Assembly (NCBI GenBank): GCA_016748015.1
Contig: JAAOMT010000258.1
Location: forward strand, 159,008 to 223,007
Reading direction: 5' to 3'
Length of the DNA stretch: 64,000 nt
Origin: Geosiphon pyriformis
Lineage: Eukaryota > Glomeromycota > Glomeromycetes > Archaeosporales > Geosiphonaceae
In this document: positions 49,855 through 60,408 of the stretch, piece after piece
Layout of the letters: the number at the start of each line of letters is the position of its first letter
How positions within the stretch are numbered: position 1 is the stretch's first letter
The notes under the pieces: model-generated
Databases searched by the model: none
What the model saw: only the letters and a program-made list of their open reading frames with translations
What the model was told of the DNA's origin: nothing
Translations under genes and position numbers: made by a program

Positions 49855-49871
49855 TAAAAAGAAGGGAATAA
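49855..49871 (+). promoter_or_regulatory. Polypurine tract of the family-2 element
   Basis: AAAAAGAAGGGAATAA immediately before the 3' LTR: purine-only up to the last T-containing triplet. Confidence 0.65.
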
Positions 49872-50805
49872 TATTATTTATAGAAATTAAGAATATTATA
49901 GTTAAAGAAATAGCCAATTAGAAATAGACATAGTAACAAAAAAATTCCAAGATTCTTTTAAAGAAATTACAGGATTCTAAAATCCCAAAATCCTAAGATT
50001 CTTTGCAAAAAATTGCAGAATTTCAGAATTCCAAAATTCTTTTAAAGAAATCACAAGGATTCCAGGAATCTTATAAAACACCAACTATGTATATATAGCA
50101 GTAGTATTAAAAGCAAAAAAAGACAGAATTTAGTTCTAGTTTAGCATTTTTTTTTCTATTTATTAATTAACTCTCACTTTATGAATAATTATTATCCACC
50201 AAAGTATATTCATTAACAGAATACCAAATAAAACATATTTATTATTATCCAATTCATGTTGCTATCATTTGTTTAAGAATTTAATCACTCCTTCATTTAT
50301 TAATACTTCATGTTGATAATATTCAACACTTAACTACACTAGAACAATAGCTCTTAATTATAACTATTAACAAGATACTAATTTTTTATTTTTTTATTTT
50401 TATTTTTTATTTTTTGTTGTTTGTAATTTATTAATTAATTAAAAAGATTAAATGCTAAGCAATTAACATCAACAAGACTGGTAAAAGACTCAGAAATAAG
50501 AATAAACAACTTAAAATTTAAGAATAACTTACCAGGAAACTGGCTACCAAGCTGAAAAAGAAATTGACAGAATAAAACATTCCAAAATACTATGGATACC
50601 AAAACATACTAACTTGAAAGTTGAAAAAAAAACTAAAAATAATACCAAAAGATATTATTATTAAATCTCTGTTTATTATACAAAAAACTCAACCAAAACC
50701 TTCAGATTATAAAAATTTTTAGATACTATTAACATTATCAAGCTATTAAGTATCAAGTTATGGGTTTGTTATTTGTTTCTATATTCCAAATAATCATTTA
50801 TAATA
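49872..50805 (+). repeat. 3' LTR of the family-2 element
   Basis: 934 bp, TATTATTTATAGAAA...CATTTATAATA, the ends having changed from TG..CA to TA..TA. Followed by the duplication GTAT. Confidence 0.9.
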
Positions 50806-50809
50806 GTAT

Positions 50810-51960
50810 ACAAAAATAATATTAAACTAGTTTAACATAAATTTACATCTTTAAAAACTGAAATTAAATGAATAATTGTCTTTTTAAAAGTAGTAAAATT
50901 AAAACAAACCAAAATACAATGTTTTTATGTATATATAACTAAATTATATGAAATAATACAAGTTTTTTTATTTTATATATATATAAAAAAGTATAATATT
51001 AATTTCTTAAATTTCATATTTGTTTATTAATATTAATTTTAATAATATATACAAAGTTTTTTTTTCCAAAAATTAATTATTTAAAAATAATTGGTTTAGT
51101 AGTATTAGTATTTTTAAATTGTTTTTTGATTGTTATAATCTTATTAAATTTAACTAATATCAATATTAAAATTAATTTAAGAAAATTAACTGAAATTTTC
51201 TTAATAATTACTTTTTAATCTAATTTTATATTAACTTTTTTAAGATTAATATTTACCAAAATATTTTTATTAATAACAAATTTTTTAATTTTAACTAAAC
51301 TTAATTCAAAAATAAATATAGATCAAATAATACTATGAAATTTTGAAAAAATTAAAGTTTTTAAAATTATTAATCAAATAAAATTTTTTTTTAATATATT
51401 TAAGCTTATTTTTTAATAACTTATTAACTATTAACATAAAATTAATATTTAAAACAAATAACTTGATTTAATTAAAGCATTTTTTGTTTATGCTTAAAAC
51501 TATAAAATACAAAATAAATACAACTAATTAAATAATAAGAAATTGAAAACTTTTTTATTATTTAAAACATTAAAAAATAATTTTTTTAGTGGTTTTTTTA
51601 AACTATAAAGTCTAATATTTATTTGTTATTATTAAAATCATTAAACTTAATAATATTGGTTTTTTTTACCAATATATTTTTTATATTTTTAATATTTAAA
51701 ATACTATTAATACTGTTTTTTTTATTTTTTATTTTATTATTTTAGAAATAATATATAAACTTACCATTATTAATAAGTATTTTTATAACTATAAAATTTA
51801 TTAACAAGTTAATAATCTTGGTTTTTATAGCAAACTTCTTGGTTTTTTTGTCTAAACTTCTTAATATATAAATTTAATATAAATTTTTTTGTAATAATAT
51901 AATTAGTTAACATTTTAATTAAAAATTTAAATAATAACAAATCTAAAATAAAAAATTATT
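50810..51960 (-). pseudogene. Decayed LINE ORF1 region
   Basis: 51,160-51,420 follows LINE A 20,970-21,270 (CTTAATAATTACTTTTTAAT versus TTTAATAATTACTTCTTAAT, then the AAATTTTGAAAAAATTAAAG block). 51,590-51,780 follows the part of LINE A beyond its insertion (33,165-33,280: GGTTTTTTTTACCAATATA versus GGTTTCCTTGGCAAATATA). Here the LINE is uninterrupted at that point, so it is another empty site for the family-1 insertion. No coding capacity. Confidence 0.55.
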
Positions 51961-53330
51961 TTAGTATTAAAAAAAAGTAAAATAGTTAAATATAAATACA
52001 AAATAAAAAAAATTAAATGAACTTTTTTTTTCAAATTTTTATGCTCTTATTGTGAACAGAAAATCAATAAAAAAATGAGATTTTATTAATTATAATAGTT
52101 ATAAATATATATAAAATATATATAAAATATATATAAAATAATAAATAAAATAAAAAATTAAATACTTAAACAAATTTATAATAAATAAATATTAAAAATT
52201 AGTTAAATAAAATAAAAGCATTCAATTTATTTAATTTAATAAATTTAAAAAAGTTTTAACATAAATTTAAATAATTAACATATATAAACAAAATATAAAT
52301 ATTATTAATATTATAAAAATAAAATATTTAATTTAATTAATTATATTAATTATGAATTAAATTGTGTTGCTAAGTATTTAAATATGAATTTATTTAATAA
52401 TAATTGAATTAAAACTGTTAATATTTAATATTTTAATATTTATATAACTTTTGAATCTGCTGGCAAAATTTTTTTTAATGTTTATATATATTGAAAAACT
52501 TTACATAAAAAATTAATAATTAGTATTAAAAAAAACTTTATAATTTTGAATATTCAGCATTTTTTGCATTTAGTATAAAGAAAAAAATTTTAATCATGTT
52601 TTTTAAATGTAAAAATAAGTTAAAAAGAGATTTAATTATCTTAAAAAATATGGTTTTCTTAAAAAAATTTTTTTTAGTATATATTATAGTTAATATCTTA
52701 AACTCATAAAAATTTTGCTTGTGTTAAAAGATTTTGTAATTATTAATGTTATAAAAATGTTTAGCTATTACTTTAAAAAAAATTATTTATTGGTTTGATT
52801 AAGAATAGTCAATTAGTTTTTAATAACTTTAATGCTACAAAGATTGTCAAAAATGTTTTTGGCATTTTTGTAAAGCTGTCTGTATAATATAATCTAATAT
52901 TCGTAAATGCATAATAAAAAAATAAAATAAAAAATAAAAATTTTTTATTACAATAATATTTTACAAAATTTAGTAATATAATAAAAATTAAATTAATCAT
53001 TTAATTTTGTAAATAATTTAAATAATTTATATATACAAGTTATTTCTTAAGTTTTTATTATCATAAAATAAAAATTTATTCAACAAATTTGGATTAAGAA
53101 CAAAAATAAACAGAACCAAAAATATATTAATTATGTAATTAAGAATAATTAATAAATTTATATAATTTTTAATTTTTAAATCAATTAAAATTATGGATGT
53201 AATGTGATTTTTTACGTTGCAAACAAATATATTTATGTGATGACATTTACACATTTACATATTTTTTATGGAGCATATATGTTAAATCACATTTAAATAA
53301 TCACATATAGATTATGAACATGATTTTTAG
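51961..53330. other. AT-rich intergenic DNA
   Basis: Nothing recognised apart from a short tandem repeat at 52,101-52,140. The open minus-strand frames at 52,809-53,000 and 53,027-53,254 are AT-run peptides without any similarity; not called. Confidence 0.5.
52101..52140. repeat. Short AT tandem repeat, period 11
   Basis: About three and a half copies of TATATATAAAA. Confidence 0.8.
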
Positions 53331-53439
53331 GTGTGAATTTTTACATGATTAGCTTTCATAGATTAAAAGTTGGTTTGCGAAAGAAGTGTTATTAAAATTG
53401 ATTATTACTATTTTTATGAGAGTCCAAAACTGATAAAGG

Positions 53440-54680
53440 TTGAAGGTATTAGGTCGAGAATCATTTCCTTCGCCTATGGTAATTTCTTTCATTAATATTA
53501 TCAATATATCAAGCAACACAGGACATCTGTGTGACATTAATAGAAATCTTGCTGCACGCAATAAACAGGCTATCGTAAATCTTTCCATTTTCAATACAGC
53601 TATCGGAACTTTGTTTTGGAAAACAAAGTAATTCATGATAGTGATTATTGTGCTCGTCTCAAATAAGAACAATGTTTCTTGATGGGATTTTTTCCGGGCT
53701 ATACAAAGAAGCTCAAGTCTCTTTCATCTGAAATATGAACATCGGGAAATTGTCGCGTTGGTCTATAGTTAAATTGATGAAAAGATCAAAACTTTGTCAC
53801 AACTTCTTTGTATCCTGCATGCTGTTGTCATTAAGCAGCAATTTGGGAGGCAGATGCGTATGTTTGATGCTTGTCCAGCTATAGTTAAGACCTATGAGAT
53901 CTATTGATGGATGTTGATTAGCGTCATGCAAATTCACTCTTTTATGGGGTGTATCCTAATCTTCTGATCCATCACGTTGAAGTTCCCAGACTTGAAATCA
54001 AATCTCCTTGAATAATCTTTCTTTCATCGAGATATTGGTATAGAAGGAAGCCAAACCCTTTGTACACAATGAAACCTCGATAACGCATCCTATTAAGATT
54101 CGATGGTATAATTCTTCGAAGGAAAAAACAGAAAAGAAATTTGATATCGATGATTCCCAATAATATATAGGAATCTTATTTCAAATAGTTGTATTGAGAT
54201 TTACAAATGTTTTCTGTTACATGGAATTTGAATATTACCGAGTAACTGAGCTAAATTTTTCACCGAAGCTAAAAAGGTTCTGAGTCAACTCGAATCTCAA
54301 CTAAATTCCTTAAAATGATGGCGGGAATTTTATAAACAAAAAAATGAAACAATCGACACATCGAAAATCTCAGAGATCAATAAAATTTACAAAAAACTTG
54401 GTTATTCTCGAAGTTGTCTATTTAATACATTTCCGAAATTGTCAAAATTTCCAAATTCGCCACTTGAGCACCTAATAAGGATTGAAATTCTCAGAGTAAA
54501 AAAATATGATGTGGTTTCGAGCTAAGTTTAAGAAATCAAAGAATTGATCGCCAACTACTCAGTTTTACTCTTGAAATTCAACCTATTTTCGTATCATTCA
54601 TTAGCGCCCTGCGAACAAAAGATACGATGGATCACGAAGAAACAAATAAACAAATACATAGATATCTCATAAATAATTGC
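53440..54680 (+). pseudogene. Decayed host gene in the gene-bearing island
   Basis: Base composition jumps to gene-like here. The plus strand contains protein-like segments broken by stops and frame changes. Examples: NRNLAARNKQAIVNLSIF near 53,540-53,590; KIKTLSQLLCILHAVVIKQQ near 53,785; RLEIKSP then a stop, then IIFLSSRYWYRRKPNPLYTM near 54,000; and a long final block from about 54,263 to 54,671. The last reads EAKKVLSQLESQLNSLK, stop, WREFYKQKNETIDTSKISEI, and after HLIRIEILRVKKYDVVSS two more stops, ending KKQINKYIDIS and TAA. The stops fit CGA to TGA and CAA to TAA. Function not recognised. The minus-strand frames here (53,349-53,672, 53,972-54,160) are weaker alternatives. Confidence 0.45.
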
Positions 54681-54682
54681 TC

Positions 54683-55921
54683 TTAATTCTGAACGGAAGC
54701 AAGTTTTTCATGGGGAAAAAGAGAATACAATGAAGCAGCAGGGCTACGGAAAGGGGTCGTTGGTCTTGAGCTGTTCAAACTGTAACTTGAGGCTCGAGAT
54801 CGGAGAGGGATCGAAGTGTTCTTTGCTACCTCTGATACAAATCCAAAAGGATTTATTGGTGGTGGTGACGTAGATAAATTTGAATGAAAGAATGACGATG
54901 GCGTGCTAGAACGAAGAGTTGGGGTCGTTGGTCTTGAGGTGCCAGCACGAATTGGAATGGCAAATGTCTTAGGCGTGGAATTGTGAGATAATGGATGGGG
55001 ATTTTGTGATTGCTCTTCCACCACCTGATTTAAGAAATAAGATGTTACTGGGGATGATGAGATTGGAGTTGCTGGTCTTGAAATACATGAAATATTTGTC
55101 GACGAACGAATCGGAAGGGACATTGCCTTATTCGGAGTTCCTACAGTTGAAGTTAGTGTTGTTGAAACTCCAGATGCGGGAATTCCAGAGATCGGGATTG
55201 TAGAGCCTGGTACTGTAGAGAGACTAGATGGAGTACCAGGTCTCGATGGAAGAGAAGTACAGCTAGGAGTTCTTGGCAGTAATGGCATTTTAGTAGGTGA
55301 AGTAACTCCTGAAGTGGTGGGAATGGGAATGGGGAATTGTTTGAGGTTTGATTTTGAATCTTGACGTTTCATGAAAGGGTTTTTCGGTAATCGTGAGCCT
55401 GTCGGAATCTTCAGATTTATAGCTCTGATACAATCACTTCTCATTTTTTCAATGATCTTCAAGATGCGTTCATAGGCACCATCTTCGTCATTATCATTAT
55501 CGGATAATTGTACCGGTGACGAAGTTTTCTTTGCTCGATCATTGTCCCCGTTCTCTGAATTATATTGAGCTTTTGGCGAATCTTTATTGGACTTTTCGTT
55601 TTGTTCTACCTCACCCAAGATTTCTGGTACTAAGGTTTTTACGTTCTTTTGTTCGTTAATATTGAAAGTGGTAATTGCTGGTAGAGGAGAACTAATAGTC
55701 TTCATTTGGGTTATTGTTTCACGTAACTTTTTACATTCTTCGTGTGATATTTTTAATTCAGCTTCTAATTCGCCAACCCGTTTCTCTAAAGCAGCTGTTG
55801 ACGCTTTTAACAAATTATTCTCTAACTCGGCCACCCGATACTCCAAGGATAATATTCTCTTTATTTCTTTTTCATCTGAAGGTGGTAGTGAAGCTGACTC
55901 TTCAAAAATTGTGTGCACCAT
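54683..55921 (-). CDS. Coiled-coil, Ser/Pro/Thr-rich protein with SxIP-like motifs (412 aa)
   Basis: Single-exon ORF, the longest in the window, with codon use unlike the transposons. Residues 19-75 are heptad-rich (VAELENN, LEKRVGELEAEL, CKKLRETI), a predicted coiled coil. 108-150 is acidic and polar (SDNDNDEDG). A helix at 150-170 has LKIIEKM. The rest, 175-412, is low-complexity Ser/Pro/Thr/Arg with repeats SRPGTP (226), SRPATP (281), SRPTTP (329, 385). STIP (240-243), SGIP (245-248) and TSIP (369-372) sit in this basic, disordered part; such SxIP motifs bind EB1-type microtubule plus-end proteins in known cases. Coiled coil plus SxIP suggests a cytoskeletal adaptor, as inference only. No membrane segment. 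Start chosen as the first ATG of the open frame, with a TATA-like box about 60 bases upstream. Confidence 0.8.
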   Translation of the reverse strand: MVHTIFEESASLPPSDEKEIKRILSLEYRVAELENNLLKASTAALEKRVGELEAELKISHEECKKLRETITQMKTISSPLPAITTFNINEQKNVKTLVPEILGEVEQNEKSNKDSPKAQYNSENGDNDRAKKTSSPVQLSDNDNDEDGAYERILKIIEKMRSDCIRAINLKIPTGSRLPKNPFMKRQDSKSNLKQFPIPIPTTSGVTSPTKMPLLPRTPSCTSLPSRPGTPSSLSTVPGSTIPISGIPASGVSTTLTSTVGTPNKAMSLPIRSSTNISCISRPATPISSSPVTSYFLNQVVEEQSQNPHPLSHNSTPKTFAIPIRAGTSRPTTPTLRSSTPSSFFHSNLSTSPPPINPFGFVSEVAKNTSIPLRSRASSYSLNSSRPTTPFRSPAASLYSLFPHEKLASVQN

Positions 55922-55977
55922 TGTGAGATAAGAGCAGTTTTTTTTTAAATTTTTTCCGTGAATGACTGTTAAAAAAG

Positions 55978-55985
55978 TTTATATA
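55978..55985 (-). promoter_or_regulatory. TATA-like box upstream of the 412-aa gene
   Basis: Minus strand TATATAAA, about 57-64 bases upstream of the ATG at 55,921. Position fits a core promoter, but the region is AT-rich so chance is possible. Confidence 0.4.
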
Positions 55986-56806
55986 CAAGAAAGAGGAAGA
56001 AAAGGTTTAAAGGGGTGCACTTGAAAATAAATATAATCTATATTTTAAATTGAATAAATAAGGTGATTTTATTACTATCGAGGAAAAATAAGTTACAGTG
56101 CCAAGGTGCACTACACATGATATTTCTCTTAAAAAACAAGGAGATATAAAATTGGGAAAGTCGGGAGCGAAAGGCTCTACATCAAATGAAAATTTTAGGG
56201 TAGAAATTTTTTAGTGCCCGATTTATGGGGACGTCACAAGATCCATAAAATCTGCTTTTTTCTGCAATATATTGATGGATTGGGTAGAAACTCCGTTTAA
56301 AAAAAGAATATGTTTGGCATTCTGTTTGATAAAACTCTATCATTCATCCTGATCTAATTATTGAAATATTCTCCACTTGCATATTTTTTAGCCAATTTCA
56401 AATACTCAACAGAATCTTCGAATGGAATGAATTTGTTGAACATGAATTTTATCTATCGATTGGAGCATCAATAAACACTCTTCAAATTACTGACGAACTT
56501 AGAATTAGAAGTGGAAGTCAAAGGTGTCAGTTTAACTCATGTTTTCAAAACGAATGATAAACTATAAATTTCACCATCTATAGGGTTTGATTCAGAGGGA
56601 ACAATTCTTTAGTCCTAAGTATATGTGCAACATTTGATAGAACATTTATTATGTTGCCCTTCACTTGTTGTCAACCTCTAAGCAAGATAACGACAAAACA
56701 CTGATAACAACTTAGGTTATCACCCGGAGCCTTCAAAAAAGAAAAGAAGTAACAATAATAAATAAAGTTGACAACAAACAAGTATCCTCTACAACTATTA
56801 CTGAAG
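55986..56806. other. Intergenic, with possible gene relics
   Basis: Moderate GC, no long ORF. A minus-strand segment near 56,370-56,450 reads FEDSVEYLKLAKKYASGEYF before a stop, and 56,230-56,310 reads NGVSTQSINILQKKADFMDL, so decayed coding sequence is likely. Not enough for a gene call. Confidence 0.35.
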
Positions 56807-57046
56807 TCAAAGGATTACAACTAACTGTAACCATCTTAAAAGAATTTGAATTTTTCCAAGTTTTAGGCTTTTGGAGATGGTATAAGGTCCGCAATTGATT
56901 GATTTTGGTAATTCCAGATAATTATGAATTGATGTTTTGGGTATATAGCTTTTAAATAAAAACAAGGAACTGTTTAAGTTTGCTTTACTATATTCATATA
57001 GATATAAATTGTGGTCAAGATTAATAACTGCAAATGAGGTAGCCAT
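56807..57046 (-). CDS. Small hypothetical ORF (79 aa)
   Basis: Reads MATSFAVINLDHNLYLYEY, with a balanced residue mix and ordinary codons, ending in LLRWLQLVVIL. Could be an exon of a larger or broken gene; no domain recognised and no splice sites established. It sits in the gene-bearing island. Weak call. Confidence 0.3.
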   Translation of the reverse strand: MATSFAVINLDHNLYLYEYSKANLNSSLFLFKSYIPKTSIHNYLELPKSINCGPYTISKSLKLGKIQILLRWLQLVVIL

Positions 57047-57210
57047 ATCTATGGTGACAACGAAAAGAAAAAAGAGGAGATACCATCTAAACCTCTAAAA
57101 GCACAAACAAAAACAGAACATAATAGAAAAGACTTGTACAACAAAAAATTAGTTTTATTCTTTTCCTCACTGAGGATGTTGTTACGCGTATAACGTATAT
57201 AATAACCCTT

Positions 57211-57519
57211 ATGTTCTTCATCTCTATACAAACCAAGCTTGGATTACAATCATTTCAAGCAATTCTTCAAAATAATCTCGACCCTCCTAAGGGGCACAAA
57301 AAACGTGATTCTGGATACTTTATGTGTTCAGGTAATAATAGAAGTCATTTATATAACGCTATGACTTGAAAAACCTTTATTAAGATGGCACGTTTACATC
57401 CCACCAACTCAGAATACCTTACTAAAAACCTGTACAATTTTGACTCAGTGAAAAGTGGAAAAACAACTAGAAAAGATTTTTGTACCCTTACACAACACCT
57501 TGTTTCTAATGTTACTTAA
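57211..57519 (+). pseudogene. Gene fragment with one in-frame stop
   Basis: From ATG at 57,211 the plus strand reads IQTKLGLQSFQAILQNNLDP, PKGHKKRDSGYFMCSGNN, one TGA, then KTFIKMARLHPTNSEYL and SGKTTRKDFCTLTQHLVSN to a TAA at 57,517. Removing a GT..AG intron at 57,332-57,384 does not keep the frame, so a stop by CGA to TGA is the simplest view. Not identified. Confidence 0.35.
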
Positions 57520-57880
57520 AATAGTAAAAAAAGTATTAAAAGAAATATATGTTCTTTGTATTTTGGACCATAAACCAACATATAAAAATTTTTTATAAAA
57601 AAACACAAACTTTTTATTCAACAAAAATTGTGTTAAATAATAATAATAATAATAATAATATTGTTAATTGTTAACAATAAATAATATTAATTATAAAAAA
57701 TGAAAATAATTTTATAATTTATATTTAAATATTTTTAAAGCAAATATTTTAAGTAAAAATAATTGTTTAAATAGTTGTAATCAATTTTATACATATTTCT
57801 AATTTCAAAAAATATATATATTTAATTGTAATAATATTTATTTGTTATATTTGCAGTTCTAATTTTAATGTTATAAATTA
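57520..57880. other. AT-rich intergenic DNA
   Basis: No gene; holds the AAT microsatellite at 57,635-57,660. Confidence 0.6.
57635..57660. repeat. AAT microsatellite
   Basis: Eight to nine copies of AAT in a row. Confidence 0.9.
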
Positions 57881-58123
57881 TTAATAACAAAGTAATAAGT
57901 AATCATAAATGCTATTTTTAATATATTCTACTAAGAAGGTAATGGCATCAAAACATATGCTTTTTAGATCTTTATATATTTGCATTTTTTTGGGTTCATT
58001 GGAATCGTGACGTAATTGCTGCCCATAAACTCTACTCACCATACCATTTAGGAGAGAACCCCTTTGTTTATCTGGATACAAAAGGGGTAGAATAGTATAA
58101 TGCTTTTGCTTTTGGATAGTCAC
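57881..58123 (-). CDS. Small hypothetical ORF (80 aa)
   Basis: MTIQKQKHYTILPLLYPDKQ followed by GMVSRVYGQQLRHDSNEPKK and a C-terminal hydrophobic stretch (FDAITFLVEYI). Codon use looks gene-like. It lies divergently upstream of the PPxY gene at 58,450, with about 330 bases between. It may be one exon or a remnant. No family recognised. Confidence 0.35.
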   Translation of the reverse strand: MTIQKQKHYTILPLLYPDKQRGSLLNGMVSRVYGQQLRHDSNEPKKMQIYKDLKSICFDAITFLVEYIKNSIYDYLLLCY

Positions 58124-58449
58124 ATGAAATCAATCCTAAAAAAAAAATTTCTTAGCCACTTTTGAAAGCCACTCGGAGCACGAATTGCATTTTCAGGTAG
58201 AAGCCAAATTCGCATTTATGGCGAATTCAATCATTAATCTCCGACTTGGAGAAACTTTATCAAAATAATATATCATGAGGTTCCATATTATCTATATTTA
58301 TAGATGAAGCTAAGCAAATTTGTTCACATGTTGTATTAGTGTCATTTGGCTGATGCACATGCCTTCCTGCGACAAAGGATTGACGACCACATTGAACTCT
58401 CTTTGACTCCTTAATCTTTGAATTCTCTTTTTACACCTTCAAACCCAAA

Positions 58450-59499
58450 ATGCAACCCGATTACGAAGAAGGTTCAACGCCCCCACCACCTTATACCCCT
58501 ATTGACAACTTAAACAGTTCAAGCAACATCATTTCTCCAAATATTATTCAACCACATCAATTTGGCAATATCCCTTTAAATACTGTAAGTTACTCTTTGG
58601 GATAGTTTATCGATGAGCAGGGATCTTATTGTGCTTTGTGAAATACTTACTAACACATTCTTCGAACGGATGACTTTGTTTTTGGACGATATAAAACGTC
58701 AACTTAAAACAACAATCTCTCGTCAATTCTTGCTTTGACATTTTCCAATGTCAATAAGAGTGCACAATATCATTCCCAAGACCCTTATCCAGCTACAGTT
58801 ATTCCTGGAGACCCTGATTTTCGACTTGCACAAAAACTTCAAGATCAGGAATACACTATGTGGATAGATCAAAATCAAATAGAAGAGCATTTTAATCCTT
58901 CTCGTGGAACTGCTGGGGAATCATCGGCCTTCAATCCAGCACGTCCAAGAATATCGATGCCTCCAATACCCGAACATTACCCATGTAATTATCATCCCCA
59001 ATATCAGAATGCTATTCCCTCTTCTCGACAACAGTATCCGATCGTATACGCCTCTCCAAACCAGCCTCCATTGCCATACTCTCAGACTGCGCCTTATGGC
59101 TCCAGCACTGGCCTAACTTCTGATTCGGTTGACCTTCATTCTTCTTATTATGGAAGCTTGACACAAGGTAAATAAATCAACTTAAAAATTAATTAAGGTT
59201 TTCTCTAATTAAATTGCGAAATACCCCAAGTCACTGATTCTCTTATATTAATTATGAATTTTGATATGGGATCAGCCAATGTAGGGGGTAGTTATTCTTC
59301 AACAAACCATCCATTTAACAATGCACCCTATCATCAACACTTTCAGCAACAACAGTCTTCGGCTTTTCGTTCTGAAGAAGAGGAAGACTATGCACCAGGA
59401 TGTCTAGCTGGACTGTATGAACGTTCCTTTTCTATATTTTTAATCTTTTTAGTACTTTGTTTCGTGTCCCTATGCACCGGTCAATTCGTACCCCAGTAA
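58450..59499 (+). CDS. Three-exon gene: PPxY-motif, probably tail-anchored membrane protein (255 aa)
   Basis: Model: exons 58,450-58,584, 58,759-59,167 and 59,276-59,499. Intron 1 (174 bp) starts GTAAGT and ends AATAAG; intron 2 (108 bp) starts GTAAAT and ends ATCAG. The joins keep frame and give 255 residues. Residues 1-45 carry PPPPYTP (11-17), a PPxY ligand for WW domains. About 60-75 read DFRLAQKLQDQEYTMW, like a ubiquitin-binding or RING-associated short helix. The middle is Pro/Tyr/Gln/Ser-rich and probably disordered. An acidic EEEED patch precedes CLAGLYER, and the only membrane segment is at about 232-248 (FSIFLIFLVLCFVSLC) with 7 residues after it. PPxY plus tail anchor recalls adaptors of Nedd4/Rsp5-type ubiquitin ligases; that role is inference. 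The start is the first ATG after a pyrimidine-rich leader. Confidence 0.75.
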
Positions 59500-59533
59500 A
59501 CTACCATGTTTGGGAATGCGATCAGGGGTATGT

Positions 59534-59764
59534 TTATGCGTGTATGGGGGTTTGAATTGGAATTTTGACTGGTAGGGTGACCAGAGGTTTATTTTTTTGT
59601 TGCTCGTCGATTTCTGACATTACTCTTTTTTCCACTTGTTCCATTTTCTCTTTTGCTAATTTACTTGATCCCCAAAAACATAGCCCGTGTGCCTCTTTCT
59701 TGTGCTGTATTTGCACTCTATGCGAATTGAAGGAGTAAATAAGAGGGAGGAAGCGAATTTTCAT
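59534..59764 (-). CDS. Small ORF convergent with the PPxY gene (76 aa)
   Basis: MKIRFLPLIYSFNSHRVQIQ (basic N-terminus, could be a mitochondrial presequence), then a charged helix KLAKEKMEQVEKRVMSEIDE and a Pro-rich end KIPIQTPIHA. Stop codons of the two genes are 34 bases apart. The leader before the ATG is purine-rich without upstream ATG in the last 15 bases. No family recognised; the first exon might lie further upstream. Confidence 0.5.
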   Translation of the reverse strand: MKIRFLPLIYSFNSHRVQIQHKKEAHGLCFWGSSKLAKEKMEQVEKRVMSEIDEQQKNKPLVTLPVKIPIQTPIHA

Positions 59765-60408
59765 GATTTCTTAGTTTCCTCCTTATTCTTATGTCATTTT
59801 TCGTGAGATCAGAGATATTACCGCTTTAATGATTTTTAATGTCTAAAAGTATCGCGAAATAATTTCCAATTGCCCCTATTTTTCAAATTGTACATATATA
59901 TTACGCATACAATATACAGAAAACTGGAAAAGACGAAAATTAAATTTAGACAGCAAACGTAAACTGTTGTCTACATTTAACAAAAACCAATGGAAATTTT
60001 CAAAGGATCAATATCTATGATTCAATCCAGATTGAGTTCGCCGCCACTAAGCCATCCTCGGATTCTGCGGTTTTTGTGTAATGATGCGCCATTCAGTTAA
60101 CATTAGTTGATTAAGCTATGCAAGAGATCATGAAAACTACAATTTAGCCGTTCCTTGTTGATTACACAAGCACGGTGAACTTCTTAATTTAGCTCTTTCC
60201 TCGAGCTTCTGCCAATTTATCATGTTAATGGCTATTGAACATACAAAGAATGTTCCCAGAATCGCATTTTCAATATCATCATCGAACTTGATGATCGGCA
60301 AAACAAGAAATTCGAAGAGGGCTTTGCTTATTTATTTGTCTGTAGTTGTTTTAATACAGTAAGATTCTGCGTACCATATCGGTCCCTGATAAAAAAATTA
60401 ACTTTCAG
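59765..60408. other. Intergenic/intron-like region
   Basis: Gene-like composition. A plus-strand stretch at 60,250-60,350 reads NRIFNIIIELDDRQNKKFEE and GFAYLFVCSCF, followed by a possible donor (GTAAGA at 60,358). No joining to the next exon-like block keeps the frame, so no gene is called. Confidence 0.3.

Larger units (their letters stand above)
40761..50805 (+). mobile_element. Family-2 Ty3/gypsy LTR retrotransposon with dUTPase
   Basis: 10.0 kb, plus strand, LTRs at both ends, and a perfect 4-bp duplication GTAT (40,757-40,760 and 50,806-50,809). Internal order: PBS TTTGATG at 41,656, gag, protease, Cys-rich linker, dUTPase, RT, RNase H, integrase, about 700 bp of unassigned sequence, PPT. 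Clearly related to family 1 in layout but only distantly in sequence. More decayed than family 1, with catalytic residues replaced and dozens of stops. Confidence 0.92.

Noticed and set aside
1-53300. Reassigned stop codons (TAA/TAG as Gln)
   Set aside because: In-frame stops often fall where relatives have Gln, but they also replace Arg, Trp and Cys codons, and the host genes at 54,683 and 58,450 use the standard code.
1-53300. Mitochondrial or other organelle DNA because of the AT content
   Set aside because: Gypsy, LINE and Tc1 elements and a gene with GT-AG introns indicate nuclear DNA; no organelle genes seen.
57049-57231. 60-codon minus-strand ORF
   Set aside because: No protein-like support, and overlaps a better plus-strand reading starting at 57,211.
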